Below are positions 1 to 6,253 of a stretch of DNA of 7,848 nt, piece after piece. The DNA lies in NCBI GenBank assembly GCA_023402845.1, contig JAEYFP010000032.1, positions 1 through 7,848 of the forward strand. Direction: 5' to 3'. How positions within the stretch are numbered: position 1 is the first letter of the stretch; each line of letters opens with the position of its first letter. The DNA comes from Bacillota bacterium (GTDB lineage: Bacteria > Bacillota > Clostridia > Lachnospirales > Lachnospiraceae). The notes under the pieces are model-generated. The model saw only the letters and a list, made by a program, of their open reading frames with translations, did not search any database and was not told the DNA's origin. A program made the translations under genes and the position numbers.

Positions 1-377
1 GAACGGCCTCCGCCCCGGTAGTCCCGAAAGCCGTATTTGGTATCGTAATTAAGATCCGCATGCCCCGGGCGGTAATACCCGGCAATCTCATTGTAATCGG
101 CAGTATGGTGATCCTTGTTATAGACAATAAGCGAAATGGAAGTCCCCGTAGTCTTTCCGTCAAAAACCCCCGATAGAATTTCCACGGTATCGGATTCCCC
201 CCGCTTTGTGGTGTATCTGGATTGTCCGGGTTTTCTTCTGTCAAGGTATACCTGAATATCCATTTCCGAAAGAGAAAGACCGGCAGGACAGCCGTCAATA
301 ATAACACCCAGACCTTTGCCGTGCGATTCTCCCCAGGTGGTTATTTTAAATAGATTGCCGAATGATGAACCAAACAT
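1..377 (-). CDS. aroC: Chorismate synthase, N-terminal part (3' end of gene beyond left edge)
   Basis: Converts 5-enolpyruvylshikimate-3-phosphate to chorismate, the last step of the shikimate pathway, using reduced FMN in the cytoplasm. The 125 complete codons visible match the family N-terminus closely: GESHG at residues 16-20 with the invariant His19, IDGCPAG at 27-33, DRRKPGQ at 46-52, TTKRGESD at 56-63, SGVFDGKTTG at 69-78, RPGHAD at 103-108 with the second invariant His106, and RDYRGGGR at 118-125. The start is the ATG at 377-375, preceded by AAAGGAGA on the minus strand at 8-bp spacing. The protein is normally about 360-390 residues, so roughly two thirds of it lies outside the window. 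It is transcribed divergently from the PTS operon and is functionally unrelated to it, marking a core-genome flank. The family is certain from the motifs. Confidence 0.97.
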   Translation of the reverse strand, partial: MFGSSFGNLFKITTWGESHGKGLGVIIDGCPAGLSLSEMDIQVYLDRRKPGQSRYTTKRGESDTVEILSGVFDGKTTGTSISLIVYNKDHHTADYNEIAGYYRPGHADLNYDTKYGFRDYRGGGR

Positions 378-401
378 AAAATATCTCCTTTATTATTGTA
401 T

Positions 402-407
402 ATTATA
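402..407 (-). promoter_or_regulatory. Candidate -10 box of the aroC promoter
   Basis: Read on the minus strand this is a perfect TATAAT, 25 bp upstream of the aroC start codon. No good -35 match lies 15-18 bp further upstream, and the place where it should be (about 423-430) falls inside a 20-bp dyad. A regulator bound there could affect aroC as well. The TATAAT is seen directly; promoter function is inferred. Confidence 0.5.
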
Positions 408-415
408 CACTAAAA

Positions 416-435
416 CTTCTCTAACCTTAGGGAAG
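416..435. promoter_or_regulatory. 20-bp imperfect inverted repeat, candidate operator
   Basis: The left arm CTTCTCTAA (416-424) and right arm TTAGGGAAG (427-435) pair at 8 of 9 positions around a 2-bp centre, with a T:G mismatch at 420/431. The dyad ends 10 bp before the candidate -35 region of the plus-strand PTS promoter and is centred about 55 bp upstream of the expected transcription start, a usual place for an activator site. The 2-bp loop makes it unlikely to be an RNA terminator, and no T-run follows it. It is a candidate binding site for the adjacent HTH/PRD activator. The dyad is seen directly; the function is inferred. Confidence 0.45.
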
Positions 436-445
436 CTATTTGGTA

Positions 446-474
446 TTTTGCCCTGATATTTTTGCTGATATAAT
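446..474 (+). promoter_or_regulatory. Candidate promoter of the PTS operon (extended -10)
   Basis: A perfect TATAAT lies at 469-474, preceded by TG at 466-467 with one intervening base, which makes an extended -10 (TGnTATAAT). The -35 region is weak: the best choices are TTTTGC at 446-451 (17-bp spacer) or TTGCCC at 448-453 (15-bp spacer). A poor -35 with an upstream dyad fits a promoter that depends on an activator. The expected start near 481 gives a leader of about 45 nt. No -12/-24 sigma-54 element (GG-N10-GC) was seen, although the LevR regulators of many mannose-class PTS operons use sigma-54. Confidence 0.6.
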
Positions 475-525
475 GTCACTATAGTAATAGTAAACAACTC
501 TATTCAAATTATGAGGTTAAGATAA

Positions 526-1989
526 ATGAACAATCTAAGCAAAAGAGAAGTGGATTTTATCTACTTGCTTCTTGGAGAAAAAGAATATCAGCCTATTTCA
601 TATTATGCTAAAAAATTGAATGTTTCAACTAAAACATTATATTCAGATTTAAAAAATATAAGAAATTATATGAAAAGGTATGAAATAAAAATAGATGCGC
701 GGCCGGGCAGAGGTCTTTTGATCTGTGCGAAAAAAGAAGACAGTGAAAAGCTATTGAATGGTCTAAGCCTGAAGATATCAAAGGCAGGAGAAGAATCGTC
801 TACGGAAAGAAGAGAAATGATTTTAAAAAATATGCTTCTTAAAACGAACGAGATGACCTCCATACAAAAGCTTTCCGATCTGTATTATGTTGGGAAAACC
901 AGCATTGTCAATGACATGAAATATATAGGGGAATGGATTAAGAAATATAATCTCACTTTTAAGAAGACAAAAGAAGGTACTTGTATTAATGGGAGCGAAA
1001 CAGATATCAGGAAAGCGATTGCCGGCATTGCTATCCGCGAAAATACAAGAAATGGTCTGCTTGAATTATTCCAAAAGGAGGATATTGATTTTATAGAAAA
1101 AATCCTCTCCGATATCGGGAAAAAAAAATTGGATATCGGCGATATCTATTACGCGAACCTTCTGACACATATTTTGATTTGCATTAAAAGGGTCAGGGAA
1201 AATATTCACATTGAAGATAATGAAGAAAGCAGAATGATTCATGTCCATACACTGGAACAATATGAAAAGGCGAAAGAAATAGCAGGGAAAATCAATGAGC
1301 ATTATAACATCCAAATAGGGGAAGGAGAAACCTACTATGTCTACCAGTATCTCATCTCTTCCGGCTTCGAGGGAGGAGAGATGAAGGAAGGCAGGGAGCG
1401 GGGAAATGACGACAAATGTATACAATTCGCCAATAAATTGACAAAACGATTATCAGAAAAATTTGGAATAAGGTTTGAGCAGGATACGGACATGATGCAA
1501 GGTCTTATCCTTCATATAAGGCCGATGCTAAATCGATTGGAATATAATATCCAAATTCAGAACTTACTGACGGAAGAAATAGGAAGACGATATCCACAAA
1601 TGGTTGCACAATGCGGCGAGGTACTGAAAGAGCTGGCAAGGGAATATGGATTGCCTGAAATCAGCAGCGATGAGGTGATTAATATAGCCATTTACTATCA
1701 GACTATGCTGGAAAAAAAGGCAATGAGAAAAAGGGTGCTTGTAGTCTGCCACAGCGGATATGGGACATCACAGCTGTTGGCGGCTAAATTAAAAAATGAG
1801 TTTGCCTTTATTCAGATTGCGGATGTTGTTTCCGGCAGAAAAGTAAAGGATATGGATTTGACGGGCATTGATTATATTATAGCGACCGTACCGATTGAAA
1901 GAGAAGATGTACCTTACATTATAGTTTCTTCGCTGCTGTCCGAGCAGGATATTAAAGCGATCAGAAACAGTTTCATGAATAAGGAATAA
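526..1989 (+). CDS. PRD-containing transcriptional activator (HTH-HTH-PRD1-PRD2-EIIB), MtlR/LicR type
   Basis: Probable DNA-binding activator of the operon, controlled by PTS phosphorylation. The N-terminus has a winged-HTH (about residues 5-65), then a second HTH of the BglG-activator type (about 95-165, LSDLYYVGKTSIVNDMKYI region). PRD1 (about 175-280) has its first conserved histidine at His215 (LLTHILICIKRV). PRD2 (about 295-398) has His330 (LILHIRPMLNRL). A PTS EIIB-like domain follows (403-487), with phosphorylatable Cys408 in VVCHSGYGTSQLL. The histidine expected at the end of each PRD appears to be tyrosine (Tyr275, Tyr390). At 487 residues it is shorter than MtlR/LicR/ManR (about 640-700) because it lacks the C-terminal EIIA domain, which is encoded by the next gene. 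It has no RNA-binding CAT domain, so it should not be an antiterminator. The ribosome site is weak (GAGG, 513-516), unlike its strong downstream neighbours, which suggests low expression. Confidence 0.9.
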   Translation: MNNLSKREVDFIYLLLGEKEYQPISYYAKKLNVSTKTLYSDLKNIRNYMKRYEIKIDARPGRGLLICAKKEDSEKLLNGLSLKISKAGEESSTERREMILKNMLLKTNEMTSIQKLSDLYYVGKTSIVNDMKYIGEWIKKYNLTFKKTKEGTCINGSETDIRKAIAGIAIRENTRNGLLELFQKEDIDFIEKILSDIGKKKLDIGDIYYANLLTHILICIKRVRENIHIEDNEESRMIHVHTLEQYEKAKEIAGKINEHYNIQIGEGETYYVYQYLISSGFEGGEMKEGRERGNDDKCIQFANKLTKRLSEKFGIRFEQDTDMMQGLILHIRPMLNRLEYNIQIQNLLTEEIGRRYPQMVAQCGEVLKELAREYGLPEISSDEVINIAIYYQTMLEKKAMRKRVLVVCHSGYGTSQLLAAKLKNEFAFIQIADVVSGRKVKDMDLTGIDYIIATVPIEREDVPYIIVSSLLSEQDIKAIRNSFMNKE

Positions 1990-2012
1990 GATCAAGGGGA
2001 ATAGATCGGCAT

Positions 2013-2525
2013 ATGGATATACAGGAAATTTTATCGGAAAAAAATATACAACTGAATTCAGATGCAAATACGAAAGAGCAGGTATTGAAGGTAATGGCGG
2101 ATATGCTCTTTCAAAGCGGAAAAGTTGAAAATGCTGATATATTTTTACACGATGTATGGGAACGGGAAAAAATGGGATTTACCGGTGCCGGCAATAAAAT
2201 AGCAATTCCTCACGGAATATCTGCGCAGGTTAAAAAAGTAGCAATTTCTATCGTAAGAACCAAAAGAGACATTTTTTGGGAATCAGAACGGGAAATCATT
2301 CCAAAAGAAGCGAAACAGGTGCGATTTATAGTTCTTTTTGCAGTCCCGCAGGAACCACCTAAGGATGGAGAAATCAAGTATTTGGAATCTCTAAAGGCTG
2401 TTTGCAGGAAGCTGGCAGACAATCAGGCAACAGAAGAATTGCTGAAAGCGCAAGAGGCAGTGCAAATAATCGAAATTTTAAATAATGATAAAAAAAAACA
2501 TACGGAAGGAGAAAAAAATGGTTGA
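2013..2525 (+). CDS. PTS fructose/mannitol-type EIIA protein (stand-alone)
   Basis: A 170-residue single-domain EIIA of the fructose/mannitol (PTS_EIIA_2) superfamily, which accepts phosphate from HPr on a histidine and passes it to a partner EIIB. The active-site motif is NKIAIPHG at residues 61-68, with His67 as the phosphorylation site; RFIVLFAVP (104-112) matches the core strand of the fold. A second conserved histidine, in the usual HL..L motif, is apparently Tyr123. The gene follows the regulator by 23 bp in a different frame, with a normal EIIA N-terminus and an AAGGGGA ribosome site (1994-2000), so it is a separate gene and not a frameshift product. The mannose-class permease downstream has its own unrelated EIIA, so this one most likely phosphorylates the regulator's EIIB domain (inference). 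Its 3' end overlaps the next gene by 8 bp. Confidence 0.9.
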   Translation: MDIQEILSEKNIQLNSDANTKEQVLKVMADMLFQSGKVENADIFLHDVWEREKMGFTGAGNKIAIPHGISAQVKKVAISIVRTKRDIFWESEREIIPKEAKQVRFIVLFAVPQEPPKDGEIKYLESLKAVCRKLADNQATEELLKAQEAVQIIEILNNDKKKHTEGEKNG

Positions 2526-2928
2526 AGTAATCGTAGTATCTCATGGCGGCTATGCAAAATCTCTGGTTGAAAGCAGTGAACTGATCATGGGCGAACAGGA
2601 ACAAGTGTATGCTTTTGGATTTTTTCTGGGAGAAAATGTGGAAGAACTGCGGGAAAAGGTGGAACAGAAAATCAAGGAAATTAGAGAGGAAGATCAAAAT
2701 AAGGAAATTTTGATCTTGACGGATATGAGATCGGGAAGTCCTTTTAATGCGGTAACTCTGCTTATGCAAAATTATAGTTTTTATCATATCGCGGGAATAA
2801 ATCTTCCGATTTTCCTTGAAATTCTAGGAACGAGAGAGTTCCAAAGGGCACAGGAATTAAAAGATATGGCAATGTCTATTGGCAGAGATACCATTGTGGA
2901 TGTGAACAAAATGATGGAGGGTTATTAA
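2518..2928 (+). CDS. PTS mannose/fructose/sorbose-family EIIA component
   Basis: Cytoplasmic EIIA of a mannose-class PTS permease (EIIA-man fold), taking phosphate from HPr and giving it to EIIB. The protein has 136 residues, the usual size for a free EIIA-man. The N-terminus VIVVSHGGYAKSL places the phosphorylatable His9 as in the family, and LTDMRSGSPFNAV (68-79) matches the conserved D-x-x-G-G-[ST]-P-x-N loop, with Ser72 where glycine is usual. I chose the ATG at 2518 over the in-frame ATG at 2485 because AAGGAGA (2506-2512) sits just before it and the family histidine then falls at residue 9. The start overlaps the end of the preceding EIIA gene by 8 bp, suggesting translational coupling. 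EIIB starts 1 bp after its stop. Confidence 0.93.
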   Translation: MVEVIVVSHGGYAKSLVESSELIMGEQEQVYAFGFFLGENVEELREKVEQKIKEIREEDQNKEILILTDMRSGSPFNAVTLLMQNYSFYHIAGINLPIFLEILGTREFQRAQELKDMAMSIGRDTIVDVNKMMEGY

Positions 2929-2929
2929 G

Positions 2930-3412
2930 ATGAAAAATATTGTGCTTTGCAGAATTGATGACAGACTTATTCACGGACAGGTTGTGACATCCTGGGTGAA
3001 GCAGACAGGCGGAAATAAGATTATCGTAGTGGATGATGCTCTGACAAAAGATATATTTATGCAGAAAATATTAAAAGCGGCGGCGCCTCCTGATGTGACA
3101 GTAGAGGTATTGGGCACGCTCGAAGCAACGGGGGTATTAAAGGAAGATGCGGGGAACGGGGAGAGGGTTATCATTCTTGTGAAAATACCGCAGATTCTGG
3201 AAAATTTAATAAAAGGAGGTGTAGCACTACCTAAAATTATTTTAGGGGGAATGGGAGCTAAGGAAGGAAGGAAAAAGTTTAACAGGAACGTTTCCGCCAG
3301 CGGTGAGGAAGCAGAATCTATGAAAAGAATCATAGAATCAGGAACAGAAATCCTCTATCAATTAGTTCCTACGGAAACCCCTACGGATGTACGTAAACTA
3401 TTATCAGAATGA
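2930..3412 (+). CDS. PTS mannose/fructose/sorbose-family EIIB component
   Basis: Cytoplasmic EIIB of the mannose-class permease, which in this class carries phosphate on histidine rather than cysteine and donates it to the incoming substrate. It has 160 residues, typical of a stand-alone EIIB-man. The signature RIDDRLIHGQVVTSW lies at residues 8-22, with active-site His15. Further family features are LGGMGAKEG (105-113) and the C-terminal VPTETP segment (about 146-151). The start ATG at 2930 has GGAGG (2916-2920) at 9-bp spacing, inside the end of the EIIA gene. Gene order EIIA-EIIB-EIIC-EIID is standard for this class. The substrate cannot be inferred from this subunit. Confidence 0.95.
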   Translation: MKNIVLCRIDDRLIHGQVVTSWVKQTGGNKIIVVDDALTKDIFMQKILKAAAPPDVTVEVLGTLEATGVLKEDAGNGERVIILVKIPQILENLIKGGVALPKIILGGMGAKEGRKKFNRNVSASGEEAESMKRIIESGTEILYQLVPTETPTDVRKLLSE

Positions 3413-3436
3413 TAAGGGAAAAGGAGAAGGTAGAAT

Positions 3437-4195
3437 ATGAGCGTATTTCAAGCAATGCTATTGGGGATTTTGTACTATTTGGGAAATAGTTCTATAGTGG
3501 CGGGACCGGTGGGTTATTATACCATTTACAGACCGCTCATCGGCGGATTTTTGACAGGACTTGTATTGGGAGATCCTGTAACAGGAGTTATCGTAGGCGC
3601 AACCATTAATTTAATGTATATTGGTTTTATATCCGCAGGCGGTGCCCTGCCCGGAGATATGTGCCTTGCAGGTATTTTGGGCGCAGCGCTTGCCATCACC
3701 GGAGGACTTGATACGGAGGCGGCTTTGGCGATTGCTGTTCCGATAGGTTTGATCGGCACACTGCTTTGGTTCGGAAGGCTGACACTGGATTCTTTCTTTG
3801 CGCACTTGGCGGACAAGTATGTAGAAAAAGGAGAATCAGGGAAAATTTGGATTGCCGATGTACTGCTGCCACAGTCTATGCTGTTTGTCATGACAGCTAT
3901 CCCGTGTTTTTTAGCGGCATATTTTGGGGCCGGATATATTGAGGGGGCAATTAATGCGCTGGGCGGATCGGTATTGGGAGTGCTGATTATTATTGGCGGA
4001 ATGATGCCTGCGCTCGGTATTGGTCTTACATTATTATACATATTCAAAGGAGAAGCAAGAATATTTTTCTTCGTGGGCTTTTTGCTGGCGGTTTATTTTG
4101 GACTGAGTATGATTGCTGTTGGTTTCCTGGCGCTTTGCAGTGCAATTGTTTATACACAGCTTAGAAATGCAAAAGGAGGAGAAGCAAATGTCTGA
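3437..4195 (+). CDS. PTS mannose/fructose/sorbose-family EIIC membrane component
   Basis: Integral membrane subunit (EII-Sor/EIIC-man family, 252 residues) that forms the substrate channel with EIID. It is strongly hydrophobic almost throughout, with clear membrane-spanning stretches near residues 3-22, 33-55, 58-70, 75-90, 95-112, 147-168, 176-203 and 208-240. Conserved family features are YRPLIGGFLTGLVLGD (31-46) and the following GVIVGATINLMYIG region, then GGALPGD (68-74). A polar loop (about 120-140) separates the two halves. The start has AAGGAGA (3421-3427) at 9-bp spacing. The last 8 bp overlap the EIID start, so translation of the two membrane subunits is probably coupled, consistent with their complex. 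Confidence 0.94.
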   Translation: MSVFQAMLLGILYYLGNSSIVAGPVGYYTIYRPLIGGFLTGLVLGDPVTGVIVGATINLMYIGFISAGGALPGDMCLAGILGAALAITGGLDTEAALAIAVPIGLIGTLLWFGRLTLDSFFAHLADKYVEKGESGKIWIADVLLPQSMLFVMTAIPCFLAAYFGAGYIEGAINALGGSVLGVLIIIGGMMPALGIGLTLLYIFKGEARIFFFVGFLLAVYFGLSMIAVGFLALCSAIVYTQLRNAKGGEANV

Positions 4196-5051
4196 TATGA
4201 ATCATAAAGAAATAAAAAGAGAAGCGGAAGGCTCTTATGTCTTATTATCAAATAAAGAAGTGAAACGTTCTTGGATTAACTGGTTGTTTAACAATCAGGC
4301 AAACTACAATTATGAGAGAATGATGGGAACAGGTTTCCTTCATGCAATGGTTCCGATTGCAAAGAAATTATATAAGGACGACATGGAAAAGCAGCGGGAA
4401 ATGCTTAGACGCCATACGGGCTTCTTCAATTGTGAACCTTGCCTTGGATCGGCAATTGCCGGACTTACGGTGGCTATGGAGGAGCAAAAGGCTGCCGGAG
4501 GAGAAATCGAAGGCGAAGCGGTCACATCCATAAAAACAGGACTTATGGGACCGCTCTCCGGTATCGGCGACAGTATTATTCAGGGTGTGATTGTTCCCCT
4601 GCTCCTTGCGTTTGCCATTGACATGGCAAGCGGCGGAAGCGTTGTGGCACCTATCGTATATTCACTTGTTATGATTGCGGTTGTGTTCGGCATTTCTTAT
4701 ACCTTGTTTATGACCGGATATAAAAAGGGAAGCGGTGCTATTCTAAATATACTTGAGAACGGTATTGTCAATAAAATCATTGCGGGTGCAAATATCATGG
4801 GGTGCATGGTGTTGGGAGCGCTTGTGGCAAACTACGTATCCATGAGCTGTGGGATCCAGATTCAACAGACAGCAGATAGTGTATTCAGTGTGCAGGAGCA
4901 GCTGTTTGATACAATCATACCGAAATTGCTTCCCCTGCTGCTGACGCTGGGAAGTTATAAAATGCTCAAAAAAGGCTGGTCATCCGTTAAAGTATTGCTG
5001 CTCATCGTTATCATCGGTGTCATTGGCGGCGTGACAGGAATTTTAGGTTAA
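4188..5051 (+). CDS. PTS mannose/fructose/sorbose-family EIID membrane component
   Basis: Second membrane subunit of the mannose-class permease (287 residues), partner of EIIC. The cytoplasmic N-terminal region carries the family signature: SWINWLFNNQANYNYERM at 28-45, the GTGFLHAMVP stretch at 47-56, HTGFFNCEPCLGSAIAG at 76-92, and an AMEEQ motif at 96-100. These are followed by GLMGPLSGIGDSI (118-130), one of the most conserved EIID segments. Hydrophobic stretches lie near 131-147, 150-177, 200-220, 243-258 and 268-287. I chose the ATG at 4188 because AAAGGAGGA (4172-4180) is ideally placed before it and residues upstream in the same frame (from 4113) do not resemble the family. It overlaps EIIC by 8 bp. 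The subunit completes an intact IIA-IIB-IIC-IID set. Confidence 0.95.
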   Translation: MSDMNHKEIKREAEGSYVLLSNKEVKRSWINWLFNNQANYNYERMMGTGFLHAMVPIAKKLYKDDMEKQREMLRRHTGFFNCEPCLGSAIAGLTVAMEEQKAAGGEIEGEAVTSIKTGLMGPLSGIGDSIIQGVIVPLLLAFAIDMASGGSVVAPIVYSLVMIAVVFGISYTLFMTGYKKGSGAILNILENGIVNKIIAGANIMGCMVLGALVANYVSMSCGIQIQQTADSVFSVQEQLFDTIIPKLLPLLLTLGSYKMLKKGWSSVKVLLLIVIIGVIGGVTGILG

Positions 5052-5076
5052 ACAAAAAGACAGGGAGGCATAAAAG

Positions 5077-6216
5077 ATGCAGTATCAAATGTTTAAAACC
5101 ACGCAATATGTGCTGGGAAATGGAAGTATCGAAAAATTAGGAGCGTATATCGACAAAAAGATAGCTTTTGTGGTAGACGAAGGAATTGTGCGGGCATTAG
5201 AGCTCGATAAGCTGATTTTTGACAATATACTGAAGGACACAAATTATAAAATAGTATGTAATATGAATGCGGAACCTCATATGTACATGCTGGAAACTCC
5301 TATCAATGAAATACGGAAGTTTGAACCGGACGTAATTGTCGGAATCGGCGGCGGATCCGTAATGGATGCGGCAAAAGCATTATGGCTGTTTTATGAACTC
5401 CCTGATTACAATTGGGAAAAAGCGACAAAAGCTTACGAGGTGGAACCGTTTCCCGGTAAAGCAGAACTTATCGTGGTACCGACAACAAGCGGAACGGGAT
5501 CTGAAACAACCGGCTGTGCTGTCATAAAAGACGAGCAGAAGAAAAAGCGCATGATTTTGAGCGATGAGATCATTCCTGATCTGGCCATTATGGATTTTGA
5601 TTTATTAAAAAGTCTTCCTTCCGGAAATATTGTATTTTCGGGAACAGATGCTCTGGCTCATGCGCTGGAAGCCGGCGTCAGCAAACTGGCGAGTACAATG
5701 GTCAGGCTGCAGTGTATTCAGGCTGCGGTAACCATTATAAAAGAACTGCCGAAGTCTGTGAGAGGAGATATGGAGGCCAGAGAAAAAATGCACGTGGCCG
5801 CAACTATGGCGGGAGCGGGAATCAATAATTCCATTACGGGTATGGCGCATGGTATGGATCAGGCCGGAGGGGATTTTGGAAAGCCTCATGGTCTGATGAC
5901 GGGGCTGCTGCTGCCTTATACGATGGAATATCTTATTCCGCAGCCTGTCTATGAAGAAGTGGCAGATCAGCTTCAGATAACCGGATCTTCGGAAGAGAAA
6001 CAAAAGAAGCTGGTAAAAAAAATTTGGGAAATGTATGAGGAAATCAAGATGCCTTTGACTTTAAAAGAAACAGGAATTTCCGAGCGGGAATATCTGGATA
6101 AAATTCCTTCTTATATAAAAGCGGCTTCTCAGGACGCAAATATTATGTTTGCCCCAAAAGAGTTTGGGGAAGAAGAATTTGATAAATTGTACCGTTCCTT
6201 TTATTACGGAAAATAG
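5077..6216 (+). CDS. Iron-containing (group III) alcohol dehydrogenase family protein
   Basis: NAD(P)-dependent dehydrogenase of the Fe-ADH superfamily, 379 residues, a normal length. The N-terminal nucleotide-binding half has IVGIGGGSVMDAAKAL (87-102) and VVPTTSGTGSETT (133-145). Asp34 (FVVDEG) sits where an acidic residue favours NAD+ over NADP+. The C-terminal half has the metal ligands Asp191 and His195 (GTDALAHALEA), His258 (MAHGMD) and His271 (KPHG). The loop between the last two is one residue shorter than in FucO, and the usual extra histidine four residues after the first ligand is Gln262. It lies 25 bp after EIID with AGGGAGG (5062-5068), so it probably acts on the imported substrate or a product. 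The substrate is unknown; the family includes 1,2-propanediol, butanol and glycerol-type enzymes. Confidence 0.9.
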   Translation: MQYQMFKTTQYVLGNGSIEKLGAYIDKKIAFVVDEGIVRALELDKLIFDNILKDTNYKIVCNMNAEPHMYMLETPINEIRKFEPDVIVGIGGGSVMDAAKALWLFYELPDYNWEKATKAYEVEPFPGKAELIVVPTTSGTGSETTGCAVIKDEQKKKRMILSDEIIPDLAIMDFDLLKSLPSGNIVFSGTDALAHALEAGVSKLASTMVRLQCIQAAVTIIKELPKSVRGDMEAREKMHVAATMAGAGINNSITGMAHGMDQAGGDFGKPHGLMTGLLLPYTMEYLIPQPVYEEVADQLQITGSSEEKQKKLVKKIWEMYEEIKMPLTLKETGISEREYLDKIPSYIKAASQDANIMFAPKEFGEEEFDKLYRSFYYGK

Positions 6217-6253
6217 GATCATATTTTATTATAAAAAAAGGAGATTACATCAT

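Noticed and set aside
478..485. Perfect 8-bp palindrome ACTATAGT near the expected transcription start.
   Set aside because: Too short and AT-rich to separate from chance; no second copy seen.
511..525. Four-codon mini-ORF (ATG AGG TTA AGA TAA) whose stop directly abuts the regulator start codon.
   Set aside because: No ribosome site precedes it; its GAGG is the likely ribosome site of the regulator, and such short ORFs occur by chance.
378..525. Possible BglG-type antiterminator target (RAT/terminator hairpin) in the leader.
   Set aside because: The only dyad lies upstream of the promoter, no hairpin plus T-run exists in the leader, and the regulator has DNA-binding HTHs rather than an RNA-binding CAT domain.
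1981..2015. Frameshift separating one fused regulator-EIIA gene.
   Set aside because: The EIIB domain is complete at the stop, the EIIA has a normal N-terminus with its own ribosome site, and a 23-bp spacer separates them; a natural split fits better.
3212..3220. Strong AAAAGGAGG-like sequence inside the EIIB gene.
   Set aside because: No start codon at suitable spacing opens a plausible frame; it encodes normal EIIB residues.
3366..3386. Direct repeat CCTACGG at the end of the EIIB gene.
   Set aside because: Explained by the coded PTETPTD residues; only two short copies.
3526..4047. Long minus-strand open frame opposite the EIIC gene (also others opposite the EIIB, Fe-ADH and MDR genes).
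   Set aside because: Mirror frames of real genes; their translations are proline/serine-rich without domain motifs.
6217..6253. AT-rich 37-bp gap between the two dehydrogenase genes as an internal promoter or terminator.
   Set aside because: No stem-loop with T-run and no paired -35/-10; it is mostly the ribosome site of the MDR gene.
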